NCBI GenBank assembly: GCA_004123355.1
Contig: SCHM01000001.1
Span: 8,566,193-8,630,192 of the forward strand
Origin: Amphirosellinia nigrospora
Taxonomy: Eukaryota > Ascomycota > Sordariomycetes > Xylariales > Xylariaceae
Direction of reading: 5' to 3'
Length of the DNA: 64,000 nt
A program made the position numbers and the translations under genes. The notes beneath the pieces are model-generated. The model was not told the origin of the DNA and did not search any database. It saw nothing but the letters and a program-made list of their open reading frames with translations. Below are positions 49,270 to 61,397 of the stretch, one piece after another (the stretch's first letter is position 1; every line of letters starts with the position of its first letter).

Positions 49270-52200
49270 TATAATATTTTTTTAGTTATTTAATACTAAT
49301 TAATATTTTTAGCTAAAAAATATAAATTAATAAGAATAAAAACGGAATTTAAACCTAGTTATATAAGCTGTGTTTTTTATATTATATTTTTTCTTTTAAT
49401 ACTATATTAATAAAAAAAAAAAATTAATTATTTTAACGTACTTTAATATTATATTTTTATATAAAAATTTAATTAATAGCGTATAATTATATTATTTTTT
49501 AATTATTATTATATAAACTATACAAAAGTTCGTAATATAATTTAATAATTTTTTATTTATAATATTTTTAAATATAATAAAAAATAATAATTAATCGTAT
49601 AATAGCTAATATAATTAAACGTATAAAAACGTTATACTTTTAAAAAAAGCTAAAATAATTTTTTATTTTTTTAGCTAATATTCTATATAATAGTATAGTT
49701 AAAAAAATTGCTTAAAAAACTAGTATACTTTTAAGTTTCGTACGAAAAACTATTAACCCTTATATATATAAAAATATTTTATAAAACTTTAAAATAGCTA
49801 TTATAAAATAAATTAATATATAAATAGTATTTATATACGAAATATAATTATATTTTATATAACTTAAAAAACTTTTAAAAAATACTAAAAAAAAAACCTT
49901 AAAGCAATAAAACCTAAAATATTTAATAAATTAATATTTAGATTATTAAAAAAATTTATAATGTTTTTCGTATAAAAAATATTTTAAATTAAAAACTTAT
50001 AAACGGTTAAAAAAAACTATATTATACGAATTATAGAAAATAAATATATTTTAGCGTATAGATTTTAAATTTTTATATAACCGTTTTGGATAATATTTAT
50101 ATTTTTTACGCTAAATTAATAACTTTAAAGTTAGTAAAGTTCTTTTATATAATAAAACAATTTTATAATCTTTTTTTTTAAATAAAAAACAAATAAAAAA
50201 AAAATAAAAAAAAAAATAAAAAAACAGCCGTAAAATAACCTATATATATAACTAAAAACTAGCCTTTTAACTTTAAATAATAAAATATCGTATAAAAATA
50301 AAATATTAAGAATAAAATTCTAAAAACTTTTTATAACTATTAAATATTATTTATTATTTATTTTAGTTAATAATTTATTTTTTATATAAATAAAAATATA
50401 TTATATTTTTAATATATAATAAAATATTTAATTTTTTAAAATTTTTTTTAAACCTTAAAACAATTTATTTATCGTATAATATTAAATATAAAAGTATTTT
50501 TATTTAAGATTTAAATTTTTTTATATATAATATTTAAAACGGAGCTATTTTATCTGCGAAATATTAGATTTTTTTAAAGATTTAGCAAAAAAAAAGAAAT
50601 TATTCTAAGGAGCTATATAATTATTTTATAATAAAATATAATAATTTATCGATTATTATCGAAAGCTTAAAATTATAAAAAATTAGTTCTATATTATATT
50701 TTTTATAATATTAACTAATTATATAAAAATTATTATATATATTATATTAACCTTAATTATATATAAAAAAAACATATAATATTATAAACTTATATTTTAA
50801 TATAATTATAACTATAATTAATATTAAACCGATTAAACTAATATTATTTTCGTATAAATATATAAATAAAAAAAAAACCTATTTCTGTACGAAATATTAA
50901 AAGTTATAATTAATAAGCTATTTAAAGCTTAAAAAATATTTAAAGTAAAATATTTAAAAAATTTACTTAAATATAATTATACGCGCGTATAAAAATATTT
51001 TAGAATTTAAAACAGTATTTATTTTCTAAAAACTTATATACGAAAGATTTTTCTTAGATTTTTGTTTATATTTTCGGGTTAAAAAAAACTTAATAACTTA
51101 GTACTTTATATAAAAATAGAAAATATTTTACTATATAAATCAATAGTATAACTAAATTAATTATTATTTTACGTAATATAAAATACTATATAATATTTTA
51201 AGAACTTTTAAAAATAATATACTAGTTAAGATTATATAAATAGCTATTTTTAAAAAACTTATATATAATAAAAAATATTTTATTGCTAAAAAAAAAATGC
51301 TAATTAATTAATTATATTTTTTAAAAAAAGTTTCGCGCAAAAAATTAATATTTTAATATATATAAAATAATATTCGAAAATAAACCAACCCCGAAGAATT
51401 TTTAACTTATTTAACTAAATATAAAAGCTACTTAAATATATACAATAAAAAAAAAAAAAAAATTCGGATATATAAAATAAGGACGTTATATAATATATAT
51501 AAAATAAATATTTATATTTATAATAAAAAAAAATATCTAGTCAATAATTACAGACTAGTTATTTAACTTATTTATATTTAATAACTAGTACTATATAAAA
51601 TACTAAAGTATTATTTAGAATATAAAAGTTTCGAAATTTTTTATTATAAAAAACTATAAGCAAAAGCTTATATATAGAAAACCTAAAAGCTAAAATTATT
51701 TAAACTTTTAAAACAGCTAAAATAAACTTAGCAAAAACTATATAATAATTTAGTTAGTATAATAAAAATTAATAATTAAATTAGCCGTATAATATTTTAT
51801 ATTTTAAAATTTTTATTTTATTTTTATTCTTTTTAAAAAAATATAAACTATTTAAAAATATATTTTAATAATATAAAAAATATTTTATATAAAAAAATAA
51901 AAGCAGTATTCTTATTATATATAAATAAAATTATTTATTTTTAATATTAACCTGTACGAAATAACTAGCTATTTTATAAAAATTAAACTACGCTGTTTAT
52001 ATAAACGGTTCGGATATTTTTATACGGAAAGATTATATAAAATATTATTTCGTACGGGATATAAAATCGAACAACTTATTCTAAAAAGATCTAAAAATTT
52101 ATTATTATTATTAAATATATAATAAAGCTTTATAGTAATTTAAATTTATAATTAAAAATAACTATAAATTTAACTATAAAATAGTTATAAACGTTATATG

Positions 52201-55200
52201 AATAAATAATTAGAACGTATTATATATTATTAATATTGCTATATTATTTTAAGTAGCGACTTTTTTAAAATTAATATCTATATAAAACGTATAAAAAATA
52301 TTATATAAATATTAAATTAATATTTATTAAAAACCTTTTAATAATATCGTATATAACCTTAAGATAAATTTTTTATCGGATAAATTTAAAAAATATATAA
52401 AAATAACTAGCGTATAATATTGCGAAATATTTATTAAAGCATATTAAATAATAAATAAAATAAACGAACATATAGGCTATTTAAATATATATATAATATT
52501 TTCGGGAAAAAATTAACGTACGTATAAATAATAAATTAATTTTATAAATAGTAATAAAAGCATTAAATAATACTACTAGATTTAATAGTTTCGTACTAAC
52601 TTTTTTTATTTTTAAAGCTTATTTTTATATTAATAAAAAGTTTTTTTTATTTTTTTTATTAATAAAAATAGCAGCTATTTAAAAGTAATAAAAATACTAC
52701 GTAAAAATTATATAAAAGTTAAAATTAATTGTACAATTAATAAGCGAAATAGACTATTTTCGTACGATATATTTATATTCTTTTTCGAAGCGAAATTTTA
52801 GTATAAAAAAAAAAATAAAAAAAAAAAAACCGTATAAAATTAAAATAATTGAAAAATTAAATATAATTATAGCCTTAATTAATAAACTAATACGCTTCTA
52901 ATATATATAATAATTAAGCTATACTATTATACGAAAATATCCAAGCGGATAATTTAAACTAAAATATACGTATAACTTATATAACTAATAATTATTAAAA
53001 AAAAACATAATCGGCTAAAAAAAAAACTTAGCCTTATTATTATACAACGCTTAAATATACTTATTATATAATACTTAAATACTATATAACTTTCTTAATA
53101 AAAAAAAAAGCAAGCTTTTAAGTTAGCAATTAAGTTACGTACGGATAGAATTATTATAACTTTTAATAAACCGTTTAAAAAGTCGGATATAATAAAAATT
53201 AATAAACTTATCGTACGAAGCGTTTTTAAATTTATTATATACAACCCGGACATTTATAAAAAAAAGTATATTTTTAATCTTATTTATATAAAAAATTAAA
53301 AAAAAAACTATAAAACTATATAAAAAGTTTAAACTATTATATAAAAATATATAATATTAAAAAAGCACCGTTTTAATTTAATTGCTAACGATCTAATAAA
53401 TAAACTAATAGCTAATTTTAATACTTAGCTTTATTTTTATATAAAATTTTAAAGCTTCGTATAAGCTTAAAAATATTATTTAAGCCTACGTTTATTAGAA
53501 AATAAACTATTACGTAATATTTATACCTATTTATTTTTAAAGCTAAAAAAAATATTTTTTAAAAACTATTTTATATATTATATAACTTTTATATAGCTTA
53601 GCTAAATCTAAACTATATTAGTTTAAAATATATTACTATATTATTAAAAAAACTTAACTTAAAATAAATATTTATATATAACTTATATTTATTAGTTATA
53701 TATAATAGTTTAAATATTTTTAAAATAACTAAAATATAAACAAATAATACGCTAAACTTCGCTATACTAAATTTTTGTTACGCAAAAAAAAAAAACTTAA
53801 ATAAGCAAAACTTTATATAAAGCTTAAAAAACTTTATTTTTTAAATATTTATTTAAAGTTTAATAGCGAAAAAATTTTTTATATAAATAAAACATTATAA
53901 TAACTTAAAAAAACTAAACTAAAAACTTAGCTAAAGTTAACCTTTATATAAAAAAATTCGCTTAAGCTTATATTTCCTAACGAGTTAAAAAAATATATAT
54001 TAATAGTATATATTAACTTAAAGCTATATATAATCTTGCTATTATAGCTTAAATTATTAAGCTGTAATTATATAATATTAAAATATTAAACAAACGGATT
54101 AAATAGCAAAAAAATAACCTATTAAAAAAGCTTACGTTTATTTTTTCGATTTTATTATACGAAGCTTTTTATTTTTATAAATAAATTATTCGCAAATAAT
54201 ATAAATATAACTTTATAGCTTAAATTTATTATTATATTTATAGTTAAAGCTTATATAAAAAATATAATAAACTTAAACTTTGAAAAAAAATAATATTATA
54301 TATTAAAATTTAAACAAATATAAAAAAGTTACGTAAAATATTCTAGCTAGCAAATTATATAATATAATTAGCAGTTTTAATAGTACTATTACTTTTTATA
54401 TAATATTTTAGAAAATTATAAAAATACTTAACCTACTTTTAATACCTATTATTTTATGCTTAGATTTTAAATCGTTATATAATTATTTAGTTAAACTAAA
54501 AATAACCTAAAAAAAAAATTAATAATAAATATTATATTTTTTTAAAAGTTGTACGAAAAAAAAAAAATCTTTAAAATATAATAAATTAATAGTAAAAATA
54601 ACCTAGCTAATATATTTATTAAACGTACGCTAAACTAAATATTAAAAACTTTAGTTTTTACAAACAAACTGCTTATATAAATCGAAACACTTATTAAAAA
54701 ACTATAAAAAGTACGCTCGTACAATAAATAGCGGCTAAGCATATATAAAAATAATATTATTATATAAACATTTAAAAAAATAGATATTATATATAATAAT
54801 AAAAAAATTAAAAAATTATAGCAAAAATAACAACTAAAATTTATACCCTGAAAAATAATACATATAACTAATCTCCTATTTTTTTTTTTTTTTTTTTAAA
54901 CTTAAACTATATATAGTAAAAATAACAAACATTATATAATTGCTATATATAAACGCTATAAGCGCCGCTTTAAAAACCTAATACTATATAATATTAATTA
55001 AATAGAATATCTTAATAATTAATACAACTATTGCGCAAACTATCTTAGTATAAAATAACAATTTAGCTACAATTTTAAACAAAATTATATAAAAATATTT
55101 TTCTTAACGTATAAATTTTACTTATATATTAATAAAAACAATAATTAATAATACTTAAAAAATAATATCGTACAAAAAAGCTAAAATAATTATATTTTTT

Positions 55201-55539
55201 TATCTTATTATATAATAATATAAATTAACTAAAATATATATTAAAAATTATTCGTATAAAATAAACAAATAAAAATATATATATATTTTATATAATGCTA
55301 GTATAAAAGCTTTATAAGCCTAACTCTTAATAAAAAACTATAAACTTTAGTAGCGCTACTATTTTTTAAACGTATAAAGTTTTAAAACTATATAATACCG
55401 CTAAAAATAAAAAGTATAAAATATAAATAAAAAACCTTAATAAGGTTAATAAGTTTAACAGCAGCTATTATTAATAATAATAGTAATTCTACCCTAATTA
55501 CTTATTAGTATAATATTTAAAAAACTTAAAAAGCTTTAT

Positions 55540-55784
55540 ATATAATAATAATAATAGCAATATAATAATAATACTACTATTAATACTACTAGTACTACTA
55601 GTACTATTGCTAATATTGCTGCTAATACTACGTTTATTATATAACAATTATTAGACTTAATATTATACAAGTTTACAAAATTAATTAGAGTATACGTACA
55701 AAATATATATATATACGTATATATATATATATATATATATAAGTATAATATACGCGCGTAAAAAAAAAAAAAAAAAAAAAAAAA
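55540..55784. repeat. Simple-sequence stretch near the 3' end of element C
   Basis: Trinucleotide-like (AAT/ACT)n from about 55540 to 55630, a (TA)n block with ACG interruptions at about 55700-55742, and an A run at about 55760-55784. Confidence 0.7.
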
Positions 55785-56136
55785 ACAAAAAGCAATATAA
55801 AAATAACTTAACTTATATATAATAGCAGCAAATATAAAGCAACGTATTATTTAATTTTTAAAATATCTAAACAAATTAAACAAAAGAATTATATTAATAG
55901 TTATATATAGGTTAGCCCCTTTATTTATACTTGCTAACTTTTTTTTTTATATATAATTATATAAATATTAAACACTTTAAAAAAACAGCAATTTAACATA
56001 TTATTAGGCGCTTTTTTATTTACGCACTTATTATATAATATATTTAATATTTTTTTTACGTTTAGATTTTTTATATTAAAAAGGCAATTATATAAAAACA
56101 CGCTATAACTAAAAAAAAAAAAACTAATATTATAAT

Positions 56137-56383
56137 TACAATATTATCTACGTATAAAATTAATATATCGGTATTAACTATATATAATAGCTAATTATTA
56201 ACTATAATATTAGCTATTCGTATAATAAAGTTAAGCTAATATATCTATTTAATTCGGTTATATAATATACTATAGCAAAATTTTCTTCGTATAAAAAATT
56301 CTCCGTATAAAAGCCTAGCTTTCGTACGAATAATTAAAAAAATAGATCGATATATACAAATATTTATTTTACTTATTATTACA
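56137..56383. repeat. 3' LTR of element C (247 bp)
   Basis: Direct repeat of 49023-49269 at equal length. Its last 100 bp and the adjoining B sequence (TTGTACCCCTTAGCTACC) are comparatively clean. Confidence 0.85.
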
Positions 56384-57475
56384 TTAATATTGTACCCCTT
56401 AGCTACCTAACAATTTTTATATATTATTAAAATAATTTATAAAAACGTTTTTAATATACTAAAAATATAAAGTTTTATAGCAAACTAATAAATATTTTAG
56501 CTAAAAACAAAAAATAATATAGTAATAATTTATATTATTTTTATAATTATATAAATAATAAGCCAGGCTAATAGCAATAAAAAAAATAGCTATAGCAATA
56601 ATAATAATAATAATAATAAACAAACGTTTTAATAAAGCTAAAATAAAAACTAATATTATTTAAATTATTTATTTAGCTAAATTAATAAAAATACTAAAAA
56701 AGCTTAACGTTAAATTAATAATTTTAAAAATAATAATTATAATAGCAGCAGCTAAAGCTCGGCAAACTAGCGTATAAAGAATAATAATAATAAAACTTTA
56801 CAAGCGTTATATTTAATATAACCTAGATCGGCCGGCTAAAGCGAGCTAAAAGCAGCAAAAAATAATAAATAAAAATATTTTTTTCGCCCAAAAATAAAAA
56901 TAAAAATAAAAATAAAAATAAACTACTAAGCTGCTTAATAATAAATTATACGAATATATAAATAATATTTATAAAAAAAACAATAATATAATATAAGTTT
57001 TTATTATATATATTAATAATTAAATATATATTAATATTAAGCTTAATAATTATTAATATTACGCGTACTATTAAAAACAACTTAAATATATACTAAAAGT
57101 TTATAATTATTTAATTAAATTATATATAAATTAATATTAATTTAGCTATTGCTTAAAAAATACGCGTATATAGGTACGTATAACTATTTATTTATAAGTT
57201 TTAAAACTATAATAGCTAAAAAATAAAAAAAAAAAAAAAAAAAGCAGTTAATACTTATATAAATAAATTAACTATTATTATTTATATAATTATTTATATT
57301 TATTTAATTATATAGCAATAATTAATTTTATAATATTTATACTAAATATAAGTTATAAAACATTTATTACTATAGTATATTAATAAACAATCTATTTATT
57401 ATATTTTATATAAATTATACGCTTACTAACTAAAACCTAAAAAAAACAACTAAATTTACTTTCTTTAAAAAAATA

Positions 57476-57676
57476 TATTAGATTACGTACTAACTAATAA
57501 TCTACTTATATATCACTAAATAGATTACCCGGTTACTTATTTAATATATATAGTAATACGCCGGGGCTTAACTAATGGCTAGTGCTCCCGTTAAGTACCT
57601 TATACTAGAAATACCTTAATTAAGCTTGGCAGCGATACATAGATAGATCAATACACACATATTACTAAATCTGACA
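57476..57676. repeat. 3' LTR of element B (201 bp)
   Basis: Direct repeat of 42893-43093. Here the outer (right) half is clean and the inner (left) half converted, the mirror image of the 5' copy. Confidence 0.9.
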
Positions 57677-57681
57677 GCAAT

Positions 57682-57802
57682 TACCTAGCGCACCCACGGG
57701 CGTATCTATATAAATACCCCTGCACCCTGTACATTAGCGAGATCCTCCATTACTTCTACATCTTAGAATACAGACACACCCTACATGGATGATACTACCA
57801 CA
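57682..57802. repeat. Second piece of the element A 3' LTR
   Basis: Continues the LTR split at 42892 and ends in CA at 57802 next to the GTGCG duplication. Almost free of RIP changes, in contrast to the matching part of the 5' copy. Confidence 0.88.
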
Positions 57803-57807
57803 GTGCG

Positions 57808-58142
57808 TGCGTTTGCCTGTCACAGCTACTCTGGCCACATACTAGTTCATCCCTCAGCCAAACCAGCATATCAAGCATCAGGTTTCATGATATACCAATG
57901 TTTCGGTTCGTTTTTATTGTACTTATCTCCTTTCCGGTTCTACCTGTTGTCAGATATATGAAGGTTTGATGTGAAGGTATTCGGGGTTAATGCACGAGTG
58001 CTTGTCTTTGAAAGGTACTTGATTGCTTCCGCTGGGATGGATAGGCATGCTACCAATGCAGGCTATCTATAAGATCTCTATAAAAAGCATGCCGATAGAC
58101 CCCTTGCTCCTCCGAGTCCTACTCAGATTTCCATGTGCCACA
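57808..58142. other. Flank between element A and swd1 3' end
   Basis: About 335 bp of normal base composition that should hold the swd1 3' UTR. No gene seen. Confidence 0.5.
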
Positions 58143-59619
58143 TTATTTCCTTCTGGCCCTTGTGGCCTTGGGAGCTCTCTTTGCGGTTGTTGCTTTATCC
58201 TCCTCGACGTCCTCGCCATCGTGGCCCTCGCCCAAGCTCCTACGCCGGACCGTGCCTGTCGATACCGCGACAAATTCTTCTTCACTGTCGCTCGCGCCGA
58301 GGTCGAACAAGACCGGCATCCGAAAATCCGCTACTCCCTGATCTTCATCGTACCCTTTTCTCGAGTCTATCGTCAGCACATCGATATCCTCGTCTTCTAA
58401 GTCTAGTCTGCGCTTGTTAATCTCTTCCTGTGGGTGAATGTCGAATTCATCCTCCCTTTCGATGTATTCCACATTCTCTTCCACCTCTACAAAGTCCGGT
58501 GCCAATGCCGACCAGCGTTGGGGACTCGTCACAGACCATATATAGATGCGCCCAGTCTCTAAGCCACAGGCTGCGAGCATTGCCCGGTGCGGGTGCCATT
58601 CGATGACTCCTTGCTCTTCCTTAGGCCCCTCCAGCATCCTTACCAAGCTACCATGGTTGCGCTCCCAGATATATAGCTCATGATTATTATATGTTGAGGC
58701 CGCAACATATTCGCCAGTTGCACTAAAGGTAACATGATTCCAAGATAGTCTATTGACTACGTCCTGGAACTTATGTTCTAGCGGCATCTGTATCGTGTCT
58801 GCGTCGAGGTTCTCGGCTGAAAGATTCGGCACGTGGAAAGTTCTGATGATCCTGTCCTGTGAATTGACTAGTAGTTCCCTGCCGGACCCCGTTAATCTTA
58901 ACGTAGTCACGACCGAGCTGCAAATCTTCTCGGACCATATTATCTCGTGTGTATTTGGGTCTATGAGGTTGAGTCGCCCCTTATTCGTGCCGGCCAGGAT
59001 ATGGTCCCCTGCAACGCTCCAAACTGTGGCCGTGGTCATCTGTTTTGCGTCTTCTTTCGCCTGTTTCTCCTTCGTCGCTGCATCGGCGTCGGCATTCGCG
59101 CGTTTTGGTGCTGAGGGAAGGGTGTGTTTGACATCGTTGGCATCACTTAAGTCGACTAGTGATGGGGCTTCGTCGAAGACTGAGGCGACGAATAGGTGAC
59201 TGGATAGATAGCTGTCAGAACTACGGAGGGAAAGCTTCCAAATGTGTCTGGGGTTCTTACTGGTTCCAGGGATGTAATTCTGCAGTGTAGATCGGGGCCC
59301 TGAAGCGGCTCTCTCTATACCGCGTGCCGTCCTGTAAATCCCACAAGACTACCCTCCAGCCCTGGCAAGCCGAGAGGAGATAACGACCGCACCTTGACCA
59401 GCTTAATGAAGTGATGGCAGCTCTATGGCCTCTCAGCTTCTGTGCGACGCCCATGGTGTCCAGATCCCACACCACGACGGTGCCATCGACGCGACCCGAG
59501 GCGAGGTAGTCGCCCTTGCGATTGAAGCGCAGACATGTCGTATGACCGGAGCGGATGGTATTAGTGATGTTCTCCGGATAGTCCTGAAGCAGGTAATCGT
59601 CGGAAAGGAGCAGATTCAT
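58143..59619 (-). CDS. swd1: COMPASS subunit Swd1 / RbBP5 homologue (two exons)
   Basis: Swd1 is the WD40 core subunit of the COMPASS (Set1) histone H3K4 methyltransferase. Exon 1 is 59619..59261 and starts MNLLLSDDYLLQDYPE, followed by TCLRFNRKGDYLASGRVDG and LRGHRAAITSLSWS, the first WD repeats. The intron is 59260..59200 (GTAAGA, CAG) and the join gives HPWN-HHLFVAS, the family sequence. Exon 2 carries the remaining blades (VWSVAGDHILAGTNKG, EWHPHRAMLAACGLETG) and the acidic region (VEVEENVEYIEREDEFD) that in RbBP5 contacts the other COMPASS subunits. The C-terminal tail is basic (KRAPKATRARRK). Exon lengths sum to a clean frame of 471 residues with no indel, unlike several other genes here. 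It is transcribed away from thg1. Confidence 0.95.
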
Positions 59620-59974
59620 GTTGTTGGATTCATATTGGTTGTTGAGACTGCAGAGGAAGGGAAGCCCTGCAACGAGACATAGATTTTACTTATGTATGTG
59701 CTGCAGAAAGTTAAAGCTGCTCAGTAGCCCACCTCACGCGTAACCGTGCATGCGCTACGTACCTAGGTAGGTACCGAAGCTATGGCGGGGCTCACCCCGC
59801 TGAGTCACCCCACTACCTGATATAAAAGGTTATTAGGTTAGGATGTGTATGGTACTACCATTTGATAAAAAGGGCGAGACTTTACTAGAATTTCTGTAAT
59901 TCTGAGGGCCAAATCTGTGGTTTCCTTTCTTTTGACCTAGCCCCAACCTGATAAACTAGAGCCTATCTGAAGTT
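59620..59974. promoter_or_regulatory. Shared divergent promoter of swd1 and thg1
   Basis: The two ATGs are 355 bp apart and face away from each other. A TATAAAAG lies at 59821-59828, oriented for thg1 (147 bp before its ATG). A palindromic ACCTAGGTAGGTACC lies at 59761-59775. GCGGGG-CTCA-CCCCGC at 59785-59800 is a perfect inverted pair, each arm fitting the CreA/Mig1 consensus SYGGRG. Confidence 0.55.
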
Positions 59975-61261
59975 ATGGCCAACTCACGGTCAGCGACTAT
60001 CCCTTGAACTTGACAAGAACCCATATAAGAGGCAAGGCCTGTGGCTAATAGAGAATATTGCTCAGCTTCGAATATGTAAAACAGTTTGAGCAGAGTGATA
60101 GCCTGCTTCCGAACACGTGGGTAGTAATTCGGATCGATGGTCGAGGATTCACCAAGTAAATCAGCCACCAGACACAAATTTGCAAAAACCCAAGTCTTAC
60201 AGACACTCATGTTTCCTAGGTTATGTGCCAAGTACAACTTTAAAAAACCCAACGACCGAAGGGCACTTGATCTCATGAACGCTGCCGCCAAGGCCGTCAT
60301 GACTGAGCTGCCAGATATCACCATCGCATATGGTGTTAGCGATGAATATAGGTACTCGTCATCGGTATCTAGCCCGAAGTCTCAACTAACCGAGAATCAG
60401 TTTCGTCTTGCATAAGACATGTACACTTTTCGAAAGGAGGGCGAGGTAGGACCCTATGTCTATTCTAGCAGAACAGACTAGTTTGTTGACGATGACGCAG
60501 CAAGCTGATTACAACCATCGCCTCAACGTTCACGTCTTACTACGTCCATCTTTGGTCAACTTACTTTCCGGACACCGCATTAACACCGCCTCTGCCTAGT
60601 TTTGATGGGCGGGCCGTGTGCTACCCCAGCGTGCAGAATATGAGGGACTACATGAGTTGGCGGCAGGCCGACTGTGCGTCAAATCTTCACATGCGACTCT
60701 CGGAGCGGAATATGCTGACGGGTGCTAGGTCACATCAACAACCTCTTTAACACAACGTTCTGGTCATTGATACAACTAGGCGGTTTCGACGCCAAAGAAG
60801 CCGAGAAGCTCCTTGCTGTAAGTGTTCCTTCGCGCTTTAGATGATCGGTAGTGGTTAAAGTTAATGGAAACCTAGGGCACCCTCTCGGCGGATAAGAACG
60901 AAATCTTATTCTCAAAGTTCAAAATAAACTATAACAATGAGCTTGAGATATATAAGAAGGGTAGCGTTGTTTTCCGCGAGGCAAGCCTCTCTTGAAAAAA
61001 AAAGCCTAAATCACACCCATCTTGCTCACAATGTTTTAGTACGAACTCGTCGAACCCAGTGCTCACAACGTCACGGAGACGATAGACAATATAGCGGAAC
61101 CGGTCAAGCAGTCCAAAACACAGGATGAGAATGACAGGAAACGACGGAACAAGGCCCGTGTTGTGGTTGATCATTTAGATATAATCAAAGATGATTTTTG
61201 GGATAGGAGACCGTGGCTTTTATCAAATAAGCCCGGCAAGGTCCCTAAGCCGACAGAATAA
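59975..61261 (+). CDS. thg1: tRNA-His guanylyltransferase Thg1 (eight exons)
   Basis: Thg1 adds the essential G-1 to the 5' end of tRNA-His in a 3'-to-5' polymerase reaction. Exons, placed from splice signals and family sequence: 59975-59988, 60066-60155, 60220-60351, 60401-60445, 60501-60673, 60729-60817, 60876-60980, 61040-61261. They sum to exactly 290 codons (289 residues) without a frame break. The product starts [14 protein letters not shown]. Metal-binding motifs are intact: RIDGRGFTK and YGVSDEYSF (the D and DE residues of the active site). [27 protein letters not shown], and the C-terminal [19 protein letters not shown] are typical. Exon 1 has only 14 nt. The seventh intron (60981-61039) starts with GC (GAG|GCAAGC), a GC-AG intron. 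No single open frame shows the gene, so frame-only methods miss it. Confidence 0.95.
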
Positions 61262-61397
61262 AAGCTCATGATACCCTCCAACGCCGCCTTAATGCTTTAT
61301 ATATGAATGTCTCTCGTTTCTATGATGCCAAAATGGGACCGTAGCGCATAACCGTGCAATGTAAGATTATAATGCGAATATTCTTTCCATCTTCACA

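Larger units (their letters stand above)
49023..56383. mobile_element. LTR retrotransposon copy C (innermost), inserted in B; RIP-converted fossil
   Basis: Matching direct repeats at 49023-49269 and 56137-56383 (247 bp each) bound a 7.36-kb element. The 5' copy begins TGTAG and the 3' copy ends ATTACA, so the original ends were TG...CA. An A-rich tract just before the 3' LTR (about 56110-56123) may be what is left of a polypurine tract. The flanking 5 bases (ATAAT and TTAAT) match at four of five, so the target-site duplication is not exact as read. Family cannot be told. It is a heavily broken fossil and the youngest of the three by nesting. Confidence 0.82.
42893..57676. mobile_element. LTR retrotransposon copy B, inserted in the 3' LTR of A; RIP-converted fossil
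   Basis: B starts TGTTAGATTACG and ends CTGACA, with matching LTRs at 42893-43093 and 57476-57676 (201 bp each). It is flanked by an exact 5-bp duplication GCAAT (42888-42892 and 57677-57681), and removing it rejoins the A 3' LTR without a gap. Without the nested element C it is about 7.4 kb. Family (gypsy or copia) cannot be told. It is a heavily broken fossil, younger than A and older than C by nesting. Confidence 0.9.
35660..57807. mobile_element. LTR retrotransposon copy A (outermost), host to B; RIP-converted fossil
   Basis: Element A spans 35665-57802 and is flanked by an exact 5-bp target-site duplication, GTGCG (35660-35664 and 57803-57807). Its LTRs start TGTGGCAA and end in CA (5' LTR 35665-35806). 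The 3' LTR is split by element B into 42871-42892 and 57682-57802. Without B it is about 7.3 kb, a normal size for a Ty3/gypsy or Ty1/copia element; the family cannot be told because the inside is almost all A+T. It is a heavily broken fossil with very many breaks. LTR differences are overwhelmingly C-to-T or G-to-A, the RIP pattern, so LTR divergence cannot be used as a clock. Nesting makes it the oldest of the three. Confidence 0.9.

Noticed and set aside
49018-56388. A target-site duplication for element C
   Set aside because: The flanking bases are ATAAT and TTAAT, a match of four in five with a transversion, so I do not claim it.
36435-57475. Open frames in the AT-rich block (for example 37123-37305 and 39787-40026)
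   Set aside because: They consist almost only of Ile, Lys, Asn, Tyr and Phe and come from A+T bias inside RIP-converted elements.
35660-57807. The AT-rich block as a centromere or mitochondrial insertion
   Set aside because: Three LTR pairs and two exact target duplications explain it fully, and no mitochondrial gene is recognisable.
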